Part shown: one piece after another, positions 42,303-51,453 of the stretch
How positions within the stretch are numbered: the first letter of the stretch is position 1
How the letters are laid out: each line of letters starts with the position of its first letter
Assembly (NCBI GenBank): GCA_033549345.1
Contig: JAWSUT010000022.1
Location: 1 to 59,185, forward strand
Direction: 5' to 3'
DNA: 59,185 nucleotides
From: JAWSUT01 sp033549345
GTDB taxonomy: Bacteria > Bacillota > Dethiobacteria > Dethiobacterales > Dethiobacteraceae
Translations under genes and position numbers: made by a program
The notes under the pieces: model-generated
What the model was told of the DNA's origin: nothing
The model's database searches: none
Seen by the model: the letters and a program-made list of their open reading frames with translations, nothing else

Positions 42303-43226
42303 CTATTTGCGTTTGAGCTCATTTAGGTCATACGGTGTTTCCTGATAGACAAAGTAGTTGAGCCAGTTGGAATAGAGCAGGTTGGCATGGCCCCGCCAGT
42401 TTACCACCGGAGGATTGTCCGGGTTATCACCGGGAAAATAGTTTTGCGGAACCTTAATGTCCAGTCCTTTGGCTCTGTCTCTGTCATACTCAGCTTTAAG
42501 GGTCAGGGGATCGTATTCGGAATGCCCTGTAACATAAATCTGCCTGCCCTTATCTGTTTTCATCAGATACACACCGGCTTCTTCTGATTCTGAAAGGATA
42601 TCAAGTTCGCTGACCTTTTCAATGTCTTCCCTTCTGGCTTCGGTATGCCGTGAATGGGGAACATGGAAAACATCATCAAAGCCCCGCAGCAGCATGGTAT
42701 TGGGCTTGGTTATTGTATGGGGAAAGACGCCAAAGAGTTTTTCCTGCAAAGAATATTTTTTTATGCCGTAGTGGTAGTAAAGCGCCGCCTGGGCAGCCCA
42801 GCAGATATGGAATGTTGAGTAGACATTGCTCAGGCTCCATTCCATAATCTCGGTCAGTTCTTCCCAATAGGTCACATCCTCAAACTCCATCTCTTCCACG
42901 GGAGCACCGGTAATAATCAATCCGTCAAACTTTTGTTCCTTCACTTCATCGAAGGTATGATAAAAGTTAGTTAAATGTTCCTGCGGAGTATTCTTAACAT
43001 GATGCGTTTTAGGATGTAAAAGAACAGCTTCCACCTGGATGGGGGTGTTTCCGATCAGGCGCAGTAATTGTGTTTCCGTTGCAATTTTGGTCGGCATCAG
43101 ATTGAGGATGGCGATTTTAAGAGGCCGGATATCCTGGCGCTCCGCCCTGGTTTGGGGCATGACAAATATATTTTCGTTATTTAGTGTTTCTGCTGCAGGC
43201 AGGTTATTGGGTATTTTGATTGGCAA
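42303..43226 (-). CDS. metA: Homoserine O-acyltransferase MetA (acetyl type predicted)
   Basis: MetA acylates homoserine, the first dedicated step of methionine synthesis. Starting at TTG eight bases after GGAG, the protein begins PIKIPNNLPA like other MetA and has 307 residues; this start places the catalytic Cys at 142 (FHICWAAQ) and His235/Glu237 (GHSEYDP), the E. coli numbers exactly. Residue 111 is Glu (GAPVEEMEF), which in the Bacillus cereus enzyme selects acetyl-CoA, whereas Gly111 goes with succinyl-CoA. Homoserine O-acetyltransferase activity is therefore predicted despite the family name. Confidence 0.92.
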   Translation of the reverse strand: MPIKIPNNLPAAETLNNENIFVMPQTRAERQDIRPLKIAILNLMPTKIATETQLLRLIGNTPIQVEAVLLHPKTHHVKNTPQEHLTNFYHTFDEVKEQKFDGLIITGAPVEEMEFEDVTYWEELTEIMEWSLSNVYSTFHICWAAQAALYYHYGIKKYSLQEKLFGVFPHTITKPNTMLLRGFDDVFHVPHSRHTEARREDIEKVSELDILSESEEAGVYLMKTDKGRQIYVTGHSEYDPLTLKAEYDRDRAKGLDIKVPQNYFPGDNPDNPPVVNWRGHANLLYSNWLNYFVYQETPYDLNELKRK

Positions 43227-43241
43227 TGTACTCACTCCACG

Positions 43242-43258
43242 TACTACCTATGGTAGTA
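43242..43258 (-). promoter_or_regulatory. Palindrome upstream of metA
   Basis: TACTACC-TAT-GGTAGTA, perfect seven-base arms, lies 16 bases before the metA start codon in the leader. It may be an operator or an RNA hairpin near the ribosome site. No SAM riboswitch was seen. A minus-strand TATAAT (43283-43278) lies just upstream. Confidence 0.5.
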
Positions 43259-43418
43259 AAGTTTTTACATGGTTTCTATTATAACATATTAAGTCAACAA
43301 CGTGCGCACTGATTGTCAGGAAAATACGCAAAAAACGACATACTTTTTGCTTGAGCAAAAATTATAATCTACTGAACAGGGCAAAATAAAGGCAAAGTAA
43401 ACAGAAGGGGGTTATCCG

Positions 43419-43586
43419 ATGGCAAAAAATAAGTTCAAGGGTAAATTTATGGCTATACCCGTTGAGAAGCAGGACACGGCAGCGTGGGCGGACATTGAAG
43501 AGATGAAACCGGTTTCAAAAGTCAGCATACCCGATGAAGTGGATGTAAGGAATGCCAAAGAGTATGTGGACACAAACCAAAAGTAG
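43419..43586 (+). CDS. DUF3787 (CDIF630_02480-type) spore surface protein
   Basis: A short gene of 55 codons starting at ATG behind AGAAGGGGG. The peptide reads MAKNKFKGKFMAIPVEKQ followed by DTAAWADIEEMKPVSKVSIP and ends EVDVRNAKEYVDTNQK. The core (PVEKQDTAAWADIEEMKPVSKV) matches the small clostridial DUF3787 family found on spore surfaces. It is highly charged, with no membrane segment. A CATACTTT sequence at 43339 could be part of a sporulation-sigma -10 box, but this is weak. A terminator shared with nifJ follows immediately. Confidence 0.8.
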   Translation: MAKNKFKGKFMAIPVEKQDTAAWADIEEMKPVSKVSIPDEVDVRNAKEYVDTNQK

Positions 43587-43614
43587 GAAGGCTCTTATGC
43601 CTTCCTACTTTTTT
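43581..43614. terminator. Bidirectional terminator between the spore gene and nifJ
   Basis: AAGTAGGAAGGC-TCTTAT-GCCTTCCTACTT with T after. The stem includes the stop codon of the spore surface gene; nifJ converges from the right. Confidence 0.9.
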
Positions 43615-43624
43615 ATGGTTATGT

Positions 43625-46600
43625 TTAAAAGATTTCCTGCTCGGCCAACTGCTTATACTTGCGGTATCTCTCCTGTGCATGCTGCTCGGCCAATTCAAAC
43701 ATCTCCGGTGCCAAATCGGGGAAGACATTCATCAACTGTGAATAGCGAATTTCACCATGGATGAATTTTTTAAAGTCTGCGGAGGGTTGTTTTGAATCGA
43801 GAATAAACGGGTTCTTACCCTCCTGCCTCAGTGAGGGGTTGAACCGGAAAAGGTGCCAATACCCTGCGTCAACTGCTTTTTTCTCCTCCATAATGCTGGT
43901 GCCCATACCTGTACGGATGCCGTGGCTCACGCAGGGTGAGTAGCCAATAATCAGGGAAGGACCCTGATAACTTTCCGCTTCAAGAATGGCTTTTAAGGTC
44001 TGGTTCATATCAGCACCCATGGCAATTTGGGCTACATAAACATAACCATAGGTCATAGCCATCAAACCCAAGTCCTTTTTGCGGGTTCTTTTACCTGATG
44101 CAGCCAGTTTAGCCATGCACCCTGCAGGAGTTGACTTGGAAACCTGGCCGCCCGTATTCGAATAAAGCTCTGTGTCCATCACAAACAGGTTAATATCTTC
44201 GCCGGAGGCCAGTACATGGTCTACACCGCCATAACCGATGTCATAAGACCAGCCGTCTCCGCCAATGGCCCAGACCGACTTTTTAACCAGGAAGTCTTTT
44301 TTACTGAGAATTTCGGCAATGAGCCTGTTTCCACCTGAGTCAAAACCATCCAACACGTCGAGGAGCTGCCTGGTCGCTTCTTTGGATGCATTGCCGTCAT
44401 GCATGCTGTTTAGCCACTCTGCAAAGGCCGCGCTCAGCCGGGTGTCAAGATTTGCATTGATTCCCTCTGTCATTAGTTCAGCCAAACGCTCCCTGGTTTG
44501 CTTTACGCCAAGGGCCATACCGTAGCCGAATTCCGCTGCATCTTCAAAAAGCGGATTAATCCAGGCGGGGCCTTTGCCTGCAGCGTTTGTGGTATAAGCG
44601 ATGGACGGTGCAGATGCACCCCAGATTGATGAACAGCCTGTTGCATTGGAGATCATCATTCTGTCTCCGAAAAGCTGTGTCAAAAGCTTGATATAGGGTG
44701 TTTCGCCGCAGCCGGCACAGGCGCCGTTAAACTCCAGAAGCGGCCTGACAAACTGGCTGCCCTTGACGGTTTTGGGATCGGTCAGATCATCCTTTGCTGT
44801 TATCGTCAGCGCAAACTCCCAGTTCTCAGATTCCATTTCAATTTCCCCTTCTGCAGGCTTCATAATCAATGCCTTACCCTTGGCCGGACAGATATCGGCG
44901 CAGTTGGCGCAGCCGGTGCAGTCCAGCGGCGCAACCTGGACACGATACTGCAAATGTTCCAGTCCCTTGCCCGATGCTTTTTTTGTTTTAAAAGTATCCG
45001 GCGCCCTCCGGGTTTCCTCTTCATCCAGCAGAAACGGCCTGACTGTGGCATGAGGGCAGACATATGAACATCTGCCGCATTGAATACACTTATCAATTTG
45101 CCATTCCGGCAGCATGGGGCCGATACCGCGCTTTTCATAGGCGGTGGTACCAAGCGGGTGTGTCCCGTCTTCCATGCCCACAAAAGCGCTGACCGGCAGT
45201 TCGTCCCCTTCATGCCGGGCCATGGGCCTTTGCATGTTTATAACATACGCGGGTTCATCTTTAACCGAAAGATCCTCATCCTCTGCCCGTGCCCAGGATG
45301 CGGGCACGCCCACCCTGACAAGAGCCTTTATCGCTCCGTCAATGGCCGCAATATTCATCATAACGATATCCTGACCTTTTTTCCCGTACATCGTCTCAAC
45401 TGAGCCCCGCAGATAACCCAGTGCTTCTTCAACAGGAATCACATTGGCCAGCTTAAAAAAGACAGATTGCATGACCATATTGATTCGGTTACCAAGGCCT
45501 ACTTTGTCCGCGATAGCCATGGCGTCAATAATATAAAAGGCAATATCATTTTCAGCCAGGTAACGCCTTAATGCTGCCGGCAGCTTTTCCTCCAGCTCGT
45601 CTTCCTGCCACGGGCAGTTGAGCACAAATGTACCGCCTTTTTTCAACCCTTTAACCAGGTCATACTGATAAAGAAACGATTTGTTATGACAGGCAACATA
45701 GTCGGCATCATACACAAGGTAAGGTGAGCGGAGCGGGTTCTTGCCAAAGCGCAAATGGGAGACGGTTGTACCGCCTGATTTCTTGCTGTCATAGGAGAAA
45801 TAGGCCTGAACATGCAAATCGGTATGGTCGCCAATAATCTTCGTCGCTGTTTTATTGGCACCGACGGTTCCGTCGGAGCCAAGTCCCCAGATCCTGCAGC
45901 TCACCGTTCCCTCCGGCGATGTATTAACAATGTCCTCTTCGGGAAGAGAAGTATGTGTCACATCATCGACAATTCCGATGGTAAAGCGGTCTTTGCGATT
46001 AGCGGACCGTAAATTATTATACACTGCGATAATCTGTGAGGGCCGGGTATCCTTGGAAGAGAGCCCGTAGCGGCCGCCGATTATAGCCGGGGCCATGTCC
46101 CGTCCCTTAAAAGCTTTCAGTACATCAAGATAGAGCGGCTCGGCGGGTGCTCCGGGCTCTTTTGTCCTGTCCAGGACAGCGATACCCCTGACGGTTTGTG
46201 GCACAGCCTCAAGCAAATGTTTTTCCGAAAAGGGCCTGTAGAGGTGGACCCGCACAGCTCCCACCTTTTCTCCTTTTTTACGTAGGTAATCGATTGTTTC
46301 ATCAATCGTATCACAGACTGAGCCCATGGCGACGATAACATACTCCGCGTCGTCGGCCCCATAGTAATCAAAGAGTTTGTAGCTGCGACCGGTTTTTTCT
46401 CCCAGCCTGTTCATGTAATCCTGGACAATACCCGGTACAGCTTGATAGAACGGGTTGGCACTTTCTCTTTGCTGAAAGTAAATGTCCGGGTTCTGCGTTG
46501 TCCCCCTGGCCACCGGGTGTTCAGGGTTTAGCGCCCTGTTACGAAACGCTTCGATGGCGTTGTAGTCCACAAGTTCTTTGATATCACTGTAATCGATAAC

Positions 46601-47149
46601 GCCGATTTTCTGAATCTCATGCGATGTCCGAAATCCGTCAAAAAAGTGGATAAAAGGAATCCGTGCTTTGATGGCAGCCAGGTGGGCAATGCAGGCCAGA
46701 TCCATCGCTTCCTGAACATTGGACGAAGCAAGGAGTGCAGCGCCGGTCTGCCGGCAGGCCATCACATCCTGATGATCGCCAAAAATTGACAGAGCGTGTG
46801 CGGCGACTGATCTCGCCGATACATGAAGTACTCCCGGTAAAAGTTCTCCTGCCATTTTGAAAAGGCTGGGAATCATTAAGAGCAGGCCCTGAGATGCTGT
46901 ATATGTGGATGCCAGGGATCCTGACTGCAGCATGCCCCGCATGGCTGCGGCGGCACCGGCCTCGGACTGCATTTCTGTGACTTTGACCTGTTGGCCAAAA
47001 ATATTCTCCCTGCCATGGGCGGACCATTCATCTACCCCTTCAGCCATCGGTGTGGACGGTGTTATGGGATAGATGGCAGCCACTTCCGTCAGGGCGTACG
47101 ACGCGTGAGCAGCCGCCTGGTTCCCATCCATTGTTTCCAATTTTCCCAT
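43625..47149 (-). CDS. nifJ: Pyruvate:ferredoxin (flavodoxin) oxidoreductase
   Basis: A single-chain PFOR of 1174 residues, which splits pyruvate with CoA into acetyl-CoA, CO2 and reduced ferredoxin. Domains in order: pyruvate/TPP domain I (MDGNQAAAHASYALTEVAAIYPITPST), domain II, the gamma domain (GLGSDGTVGANKTATKII), two ferredoxin-type clusters (CIQCGRCSYVCPHATVRP and CTGCANCADICPAKGKA near residues 690 and 745), and the C-terminal TPP domain with GDGWSYDIGYGGVDHVL. The C-terminal extension of Desulfovibrio PFOR is essentially absent. ATG follows GGAGTGTCATC. It indicates fermentative or acetogenic energy metabolism. Confidence 0.97.
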   Translation of the reverse strand: MGKLETMDGNQAAAHASYALTEVAAIYPITPSTPMAEGVDEWSAHGRENIFGQQVKVTEMQSEAGAAAAMRGMLQSGSLASTYTASQGLLLMIPSLFKMAGELLPGVLHVSARSVAAHALSIFGDHQDVMACRQTGAALLASSNVQEAMDLACIAHLAAIKARIPFIHFFDGFRTSHEIQKIGVIDYSDIKELVDYNAIEAFRNRALNPEHPVARGTTQNPDIYFQQRESANPFYQAVPGIVQDYMNRLGEKTGRSYKLFDYYGADDAEYVIVAMGSVCDTIDETIDYLRKKGEKVGAVRVHLYRPFSEKHLLEAVPQTVRGIAVLDRTKEPGAPAEPLYLDVLKAFKGRDMAPAIIGGRYGLSSKDTRPSQIIAVYNNLRSANRKDRFTIGIVDDVTHTSLPEEDIVNTSPEGTVSCRIWGLGSDGTVGANKTATKIIGDHTDLHVQAYFSYDSKKSGGTTVSHLRFGKNPLRSPYLVYDADYVACHNKSFLYQYDLVKGLKKGGTFVLNCPWQEDELEEKLPAALRRYLAENDIAFYIIDAMAIADKVGLGNRINMVMQSVFFKLANVIPVEEALGYLRGSVETMYGKKGQDIVMMNIAAIDGAIKALVRVGVPASWARAEDEDLSVKDEPAYVINMQRPMARHEGDELPVSAFVGMEDGTHPLGTTAYEKRGIGPMLPEWQIDKCIQCGRCSYVCPHATVRPFLLDEEETRRAPDTFKTKKASGKGLEHLQYRVQVAPLDCTGCANCADICPAKGKALIMKPAEGEIEMESENWEFALTITAKDDLTDPKTVKGSQFVRPLLEFNGACAGCGETPYIKLLTQLFGDRMMISNATGCSSIWGASAPSIAYTTNAAGKGPAWINPLFEDAAEFGYGMALGVKQTRERLAELMTEGINANLDTRLSAAFAEWLNSMHDGNASKEATRQLLDVLDGFDSGGNRLIAEILSKKDFLVKKSVWAIGGDGWSYDIGYGGVDHVLASGEDINLFVMDTELYSNTGGQVSKSTPAGCMAKLAASGKRTRKKDLGLMAMTYGYVYVAQIAMGADMNQTLKAILEAESYQGPSLIIGYSPCVSHGIRTGMGTSIMEEKKAVDAGYWHLFRFNPSLRQEGKNPFILDSKQPSADFKKFIHGEIRYSQLMNVFPDLAPEMFELAEQHAQERYRKYKQLAEQEIF

Positions 47150-47226
47150 GATGACACTCCTTTGTATAACGGTCTGTTTGTTTTAGTATTGCAATGTTGA
47201 ACAGTTACAATGTAAACAACATGCAT

Positions 47227-47258
47227 AAAAAGGAGCCGGGCACCTACCCGGCTCCTTT
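47227..47258 (-). terminator. Terminator of htpG
   Basis: AAGGAGCCGGG and CCCGGCTCCTT pair around a six-base loop; on the minus strand five T follow. It separates htpG from nifJ. Confidence 0.9.
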
Positions 47259-47281
47259 ATATATACTTCTTTTTGCAAACG

Positions 47282-49150
47282 CTAGATCATTATTTTACAT
47301 ACATTGTTGGTAAATTCCACTGGATCCTCTAGCGGCAGGCCTTCAATCAGCAGCGCCTGGTTATAGAGCAGATCTGTGTATAGTTTCAGCTTTTCCCTGT
47401 CACTTTCGTACGCTTCCTGCAGCTTGCTGAAGACATTATGATTTACATTGATTTCCAACACCTTGTCTGCCTTTAACTTCTGGTCGGTCGGCATGGCATT
47501 GAGTATTTTCTCCATCTCAATTGTCAGCTCACCTTCATTGGACAGGCAGACGGGATGGTTCTTCAGCCTTTTTGAGGCCCTGACCGCTTTTACCTTGTCT
47601 GCCAACAATGTTTGCATCTCAGCAAACATTGCTTCGTGGTCTTTTTGGGCTGTTTCTTCGTTTTCTTTATCTAAACCCAAATCACCGCTGGCGACAGATT
47701 TAAATTCTTTTTCTTTATATGAGCCCAGCATCTTTATCGCGAACTCGTCAATATCATCGGTAAAGTATAATATTTCATACCCTTTGTCCGCCACCATTTC
47801 TGCCTGCGGCAGCTTCTCAATGCGGTCAATTGATTCTCCGGCAGCATAATATATATACTTCTGGTCTTGGGGCATTCGTGAGATATACTCATCGAGGGTA
47901 ACCGGCTTCTTCTCCTGTGAAGAGTAAAACAGTAGCAGGTCCTGCAGGACATCTTTATTACTGCCAAAATCAGCATAAAGACCGTATTTTAGCTGCCTGC
48001 CAAATGATTTATAGAACTCTTCATACGTTTCCCTTTCCTTATTCAAAAGGTCCTCTAGCTCATTTTTTATCTTGGCCTTGATGTTCTTGGCAATGAGTTT
48101 TAGCTGCCTGTCGTGCTGCAGCATTTCCCGGGAGATATTGAGTGAAAGGTCTTCTGAGTCCACCATGCCTTTGACGAAACTGAAATAATCAGGCAGCAGG
48201 TCGGCGCATTTGTTCATAATTAATACGCCGTTTGCGTAGAGTTCCAGGCCCTTCTCATAGTCTTTGGTATAAAAGTCATAGGGCATCTTTTCCGGAACAA
48301 ACAAGATGGCTTTATAACTTACTGTGCCCTCGGCACTGATATGCAGATGCCGGACAGGTTTGTCAAAACCATAGCGTTTTTCCGCATAAAATTGTTCGTA
48401 GTCTTCACGGGTTAATTCGTTCTTGTTCTTTTTCCAGAGCGGCACCATACTGTTGACCGTCTGCTCAACTGTATATTCCTTGTATTCTTCCTCGCTGCCC
48501 TCTTTTAGTTTTGATCTGGTCAGATCCATTTTAATCGGGTAGCGGATGAAATCGGAATACTTCTTGATTATGGCCTGTAACCTGTATTCATCTATATACT
48601 CATCAAAATTTTCATCCGCCGTGTTTTCTTTGATTTTAAGAATCACATCAGTCCCCGGCAAATCTTTTTCACAGGGCTCGATGGTGTAGCCGTCGGCTCC
48701 CTTTGATTGCCACTTGTACGCTGCATCGCTGCCATACGCTTTGCTGATGACAGTCACAACTTCGGCCACCATAAATGCCGAGTAGAAGCCGACACCAAAC
48801 TGGCCGATAATATCATAGCCGTCTTTTAGTTCATTTTCTTTCTTAAAGGCAAGTGAACCACTTTTGGCAATTACACCTAGGTTGTTTTCCAGGTCCTCTT
48901 TTGTCATGCCGATACCGGTATCGGATACGGTCAGTGTTCTGTTTTCTTTGTCAGTAGCTATTTTGATATAATAGTCCTCTTTGTTGAAGGTAACTGCATC
49001 ATCTGTTAATGCCTTATAATAGATTTTATCAATGGCATCACTTGCATTGGAAATAAGCTCCCGTAAAAAAATCTCCTTGTTGGTATAGACTGAGTTAATC
49101 ATCAGATCCAGCAATCTTTTTGATTCCGCCCTAAACTGCTTTTTGGCCAA
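47282..49150 (-). CDS. htpG: Molecular chaperone HtpG (Hsp90)
   Basis: A 622-residue bacterial Hsp90. The N-terminal GHKL ATPase shows FLRELISNASDAIDK, VSDTGIGMTKED and GQFGVGFYSAFMV; middle and C-terminal domains follow, ending in NNVCKIMI. A TTG five bases after GGAGGAGG (product LAKKQFRAESKRLL) is the likely start; the ATG eight codons upstream has no ribosome site. Upstream lies a sigma-A promoter with a complete CIRCE operator directly after the -10 box, so HrcA should repress it. In B. subtilis htpG is not in the CIRCE regulon. Confidence 0.96.
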   Translation of the reverse strand: MAKKQFRAESKRLLDLMINSVYTNKEIFLRELISNASDAIDKIYYKALTDDAVTFNKEDYYIKIATDKENRTLTVSDTGIGMTKEDLENNLGVIAKSGSLAFKKENELKDGYDIIGQFGVGFYSAFMVAEVVTVISKAYGSDAAYKWQSKGADGYTIEPCEKDLPGTDVILKIKENTADENFDEYIDEYRLQAIIKKYSDFIRYPIKMDLTRSKLKEGSEEEYKEYTVEQTVNSMVPLWKKNKNELTREDYEQFYAEKRYGFDKPVRHLHISAEGTVSYKAILFVPEKMPYDFYTKDYEKGLELYANGVLIMNKCADLLPDYFSFVKGMVDSEDLSLNISREMLQHDRQLKLIAKNIKAKIKNELEDLLNKERETYEEFYKSFGRQLKYGLYADFGSNKDVLQDLLLFYSSQEKKPVTLDEYISRMPQDQKYIYYAAGESIDRIEKLPQAEMVADKGYEILYFTDDIDEFAIKMLGSYKEKEFKSVASGDLGLDKENEETAQKDHEAMFAEMQTLLADKVKAVRASKRLKNHPVCLSNEGELTIEMEKILNAMPTDQKLKADKVLEINVNHNVFSKLQEAYESDREKLKLYTDLLYNQALLIEGLPLEDPVEFTNNVCKIMI

Positions 49151-49183
49151 ACTGACCTCCTCCTTCCTCTGCATCTTCGCTAA

Positions 49184-49244
49184 TTAGCACTCCCTAACAG
49201 AGAGTGCTAATTTCTTATATATCAAAATAAAGTTTTTATGTCAA
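49184..49244 (-). promoter_or_regulatory. htpG promoter with CIRCE (HrcA) operator
   Basis: On the minus strand TTGACA (49244-49239) and TATATA (49221-49216) are 17 bases apart. Immediately downstream is TTAGCACTC-N9-GAGTGCTAA (49184-49210), an exact match to the CIRCE consensus. HrcA bound there would block transcription under non-stress conditions. Confidence 0.95.
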
Positions 49245-49257
49245 GATTCTTACAAAA

Positions 49258-49995
49258 CTATCCTTTATTTCGGATAAAGTAATGCGTAATTTGCGGGTTA
49301 CTGGTTCTACGCGGTTGTATCTCAAACTGTTTTAACGACGAGATCAAAGGCGTTAGCTTTGAGTGACCATAGTTTCTGGTATCAAAATCCGGATAGCGCT
49401 TGTTAAGCCTTTTACCCACTTCTCCCAAAAACGCCCAGCCATCTTCATCTGAACTCTCCGTCACGATAATTTTTATCGTTTCTATCAGCTCTTCGGTATT
49501 AGCCATACCGTCTTTCTGTAATTCCTGCTTTTCTGTTTTGTCGGTGGTTTCGCTGGAAATTGCGGCTAAGACTTCAAGATATTTAAACTTTTCACAGGCA
49601 GAAATAAAGGGCATCGGCGTTTTCTTCTCACCCATGCCGATCACATACATCCCTGCCTCTCTGAGACGGGCGGCTAACTTTGTAAAGTCGCTGTCACTTG
49701 ACACGATACAGAAGCCATCCACATTTTTTGAATAGAGAATATCCATCGCATCAATGATTAATGCCGCATCTGTGGCATTTTTCCCTGTTGTGTAGCTGTA
49801 CTGCTGAATTGGCGTAATTGAATAATTGAGCAGTACCGGTTTCCATGATGCCAGCTGCGGTCTTGTCCAATCTCCATAAATCCTCTTATAGGTTGGTGTG
49901 CCGTGGTTCGAAATTTCATCAAATATATATTTAATATATTTATCAGAAACATTGTCTGCATCAATTAATACCGCAATTTTCTTATCATTTTCCAT
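49258..49995 (-). CDS. NYN-domain protein with OST-HTH/LOTUS domain
   Basis: A 245-residue protein. Residues 6-145 form a NYN (PIN-like) RNase domain with conserved acids in LIDADNVSDKY (12, 14), TDAALIIDAMD and SSDSDFTKLA. Residues about 165-240 form an OST-HTH/LOTUS winged helix (TEELIETIKIIVTESSDEDGWAFLGEVGKRL, HSKLTPLISSLKQFEIQ). The pair is the LabA/MARF1-like combination expected to cleave or handle structured RNA. ATG follows AAGGGGAG. DUF421 and DUF4363 genes are upstream. Confidence 0.88.
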   Translation of the reverse strand: MENDKKIAVLIDADNVSDKYIKYIFDEISNHGTPTYKRIYGDWTRPQLASWKPVLLNYSITPIQQYSYTTGKNATDAALIIDAMDILYSKNVDGFCIVSSDSDFTKLAARLREAGMYVIGMGEKKTPMPFISACEKFKYLEVLAAISSETTDKTEKQELQKDGMANTEELIETIKIIVTESSDEDGWAFLGEVGKRLNKRYPDFDTRNYGHSKLTPLISSLKQFEIQPRRTSNPQITHYFIRNKG

Positions 49996-50135
49996 GTGTT
50001 CTCCCCTTAATTCTAGTATTCGGTGTGGTATCAGGTAAAATATAACCTTTATATCATTTAACATAAGTATAATAGCAAGTGGGTTTTTTTACAACATGCA
50101 CATCACTTCCCGGGCATTATGAGTCTGTACTCAAC

Positions 50136-50999
50136 TTACTCCTTTAAATAAACAGCCATTTCATCCATCAGTTTTTCCATTGTCCCCGCATAGGCCTGGT
50201 ACATCTTCTTAGCATCGCCGTTTTCCGTTTGCAAGGCGAAACTGATAAGATTAGATTGAAGCTGCTTGATATTTGCTGCCACAATGAGCTTTTCCTTCAT
50301 CTGCGGTACTTTCAACTTATCTTTGTAAAGATCAACATATACATCCCCTAAAGAATCGATTTGTGCCAGAAAAACATCAGAAAAATCACTTGCTCCCTGC
50401 TTATTAATTTCACCAAACAGCCATTCTTTTGTGTACCCATAGTCAGTTAAGTTTTTCTCCATCAGATTCCCGTCAATAATAACAATACATGGTGCACCTT
50501 CTTTCTCCACCACCATACTTACATCTTTTGGCGTTAAAGGTTCCAGTTGACTTTTCTTCATTAAAGTGAGTTCCCCGTTTTTCTCCAGGATTGCAGACTC
50601 TACATCCGAGAGTGTAAACACATCCTTTTTCCGGAGGAGAAGCATTAATTCGTCAACTGTCAGGGCTTCCTTTCTTAAATTTTCTTCAAGTATCTCTCCG
50701 TTTTTTATTAGTGTCGTAGACTTGCCTTCTATAAGTGTGCGAAACCTAAAAGACTTCAGCTCTCCCTTGGAAATCATAATGGGTATAACTGACCAGATAA
50801 TCATCCCGAGAATAAAATTTGATGCTCTAATGAACGGGCTAAAGGTTAATTCAGCCGCAATACTTCCAATCGTAATCCCTACGATATAATCAAAATAGGT
50901 AATCTGTGTTATTTGCCTCTTTCCCATAAGACGGGCCAGAATCAACAGTAGAAAAAAACCGATAAGACCCCGAATTAAAACATTTGTTAAATCAGACAC
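50136..50999 (-). CDS. DUF421 (YetF-like) membrane protein
   Basis: A 287-residue protein with three N-terminal helices (VLIRGLIGFFLLLILARLMG, YFDYIVGITIGSIAAEL, FILGMIIWSVIPIMISK) and a cytosolic DUF421 domain (FRTLIEGKSTTLIKNGEILEENLRKEALTVDELMLLLR; VFTLSDVESAILEKNGELTL), followed by a DUF3290-like C-terminal helical region. YetF proteins are placed in the spore or forespore membrane of several spore formers and may bind small ligands; function is unclear. GTG start after AGGGTG. Confidence 0.87.
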   Translation of the reverse strand: MSDLTNVLIRGLIGFFLLLILARLMGKRQITQITYFDYIVGITIGSIAAELTFSPFIRASNFILGMIIWSVIPIMISKGELKSFRFRTLIEGKSTTLIKNGEILEENLRKEALTVDELMLLLRKKDVFTLSDVESAILEKNGELTLMKKSQLEPLTPKDVSMVVEKEGAPCIVIIDGNLMEKNLTDYGYTKEWLFGEINKQGASDFSDVFLAQIDSLGDVYVDLYKDKLKVPQMKEKLIVAANIKQLQSNLISFALQTENGDAKKMYQAYAGTMEKLMDEMAVYLKE

Positions 51000-51098
51000 G
51001 CAAATTCACCCTTATTTTTATGTACTAATCAACATTATGGGGCAAACTAGGACAAAACATACTTCTTTTCAATGATTTGGGAGGGATTATCACCGAAG

Positions 51099-51449
51099 AT
51101 GGTCAGACTGCGGGTTTTATCGGTACTCATGATGCTTATCATCACAATTACAGGCTGTAATCTGTTAAAAACCGAGAAAGATGATTTATTAATAAATACA
51201 CTAACCGAGCTACAGCACCAAATTGAAAATGAAGATTGGGATAATGCCGTTTTGACAGTTGATGATTTACATAAGCAGTATACCGCACGAAAATGGAAAC
51301 TGCAGTTTTTGGGGGAGAAAGCAGATTATAGCAAAATTGAACTGCAAATCATTGCCCTAAAGGAAACAATACATGAAAAGGATATGCTGGAAGCAAAGAT
51401 TAGCTTAGGACAAATTGCACATCTCATCCATTCAATTTACAGACTTTAA
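51099..51449 (+). CDS. DUF4363 lipoprotein
   Basis: A 116-residue protein with a lipoprotein signal: hydrophobic VLSVLMMLIITITGC with the lipobox Cys near residue 20. The mature part is helical (LLINTLTELQHQIENEDWDNAVLTVDDLHKQY; ALKETIHEKDMLEAKISLGQIAHLIHSI), as in DUF4363. Genes of this family are commonly adjacent to DUF421/YetF genes, here divergently. The second ATG is chosen because GGGAGGG lies before it; the first lacks a ribosome site. Confidence 0.78.
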   Translation: MVRLRVLSVLMMLIITITGCNLLKTEKDDLLINTLTELQHQIENEDWDNAVLTVDDLHKQYTARKWKLQFLGEKADYSKIELQIIALKETIHEKDMLEAKISLGQIAHLIHSIYRL

Positions 51450-51453
51450 ATGG

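Noticed and set aside
43227..43418. SAM riboswitch in front of metA
   Set aside because: None of the conserved SAM-I blocks is present in the 190 bases available; only a palindrome is seen.
47150..47226. Rex-type operator upstream of nifJ
   Set aside because: TTGTTTACATTGTAACTG looks vaguely like a Rex site, but the TTGTTAA/TTAACAA symmetry is absent.
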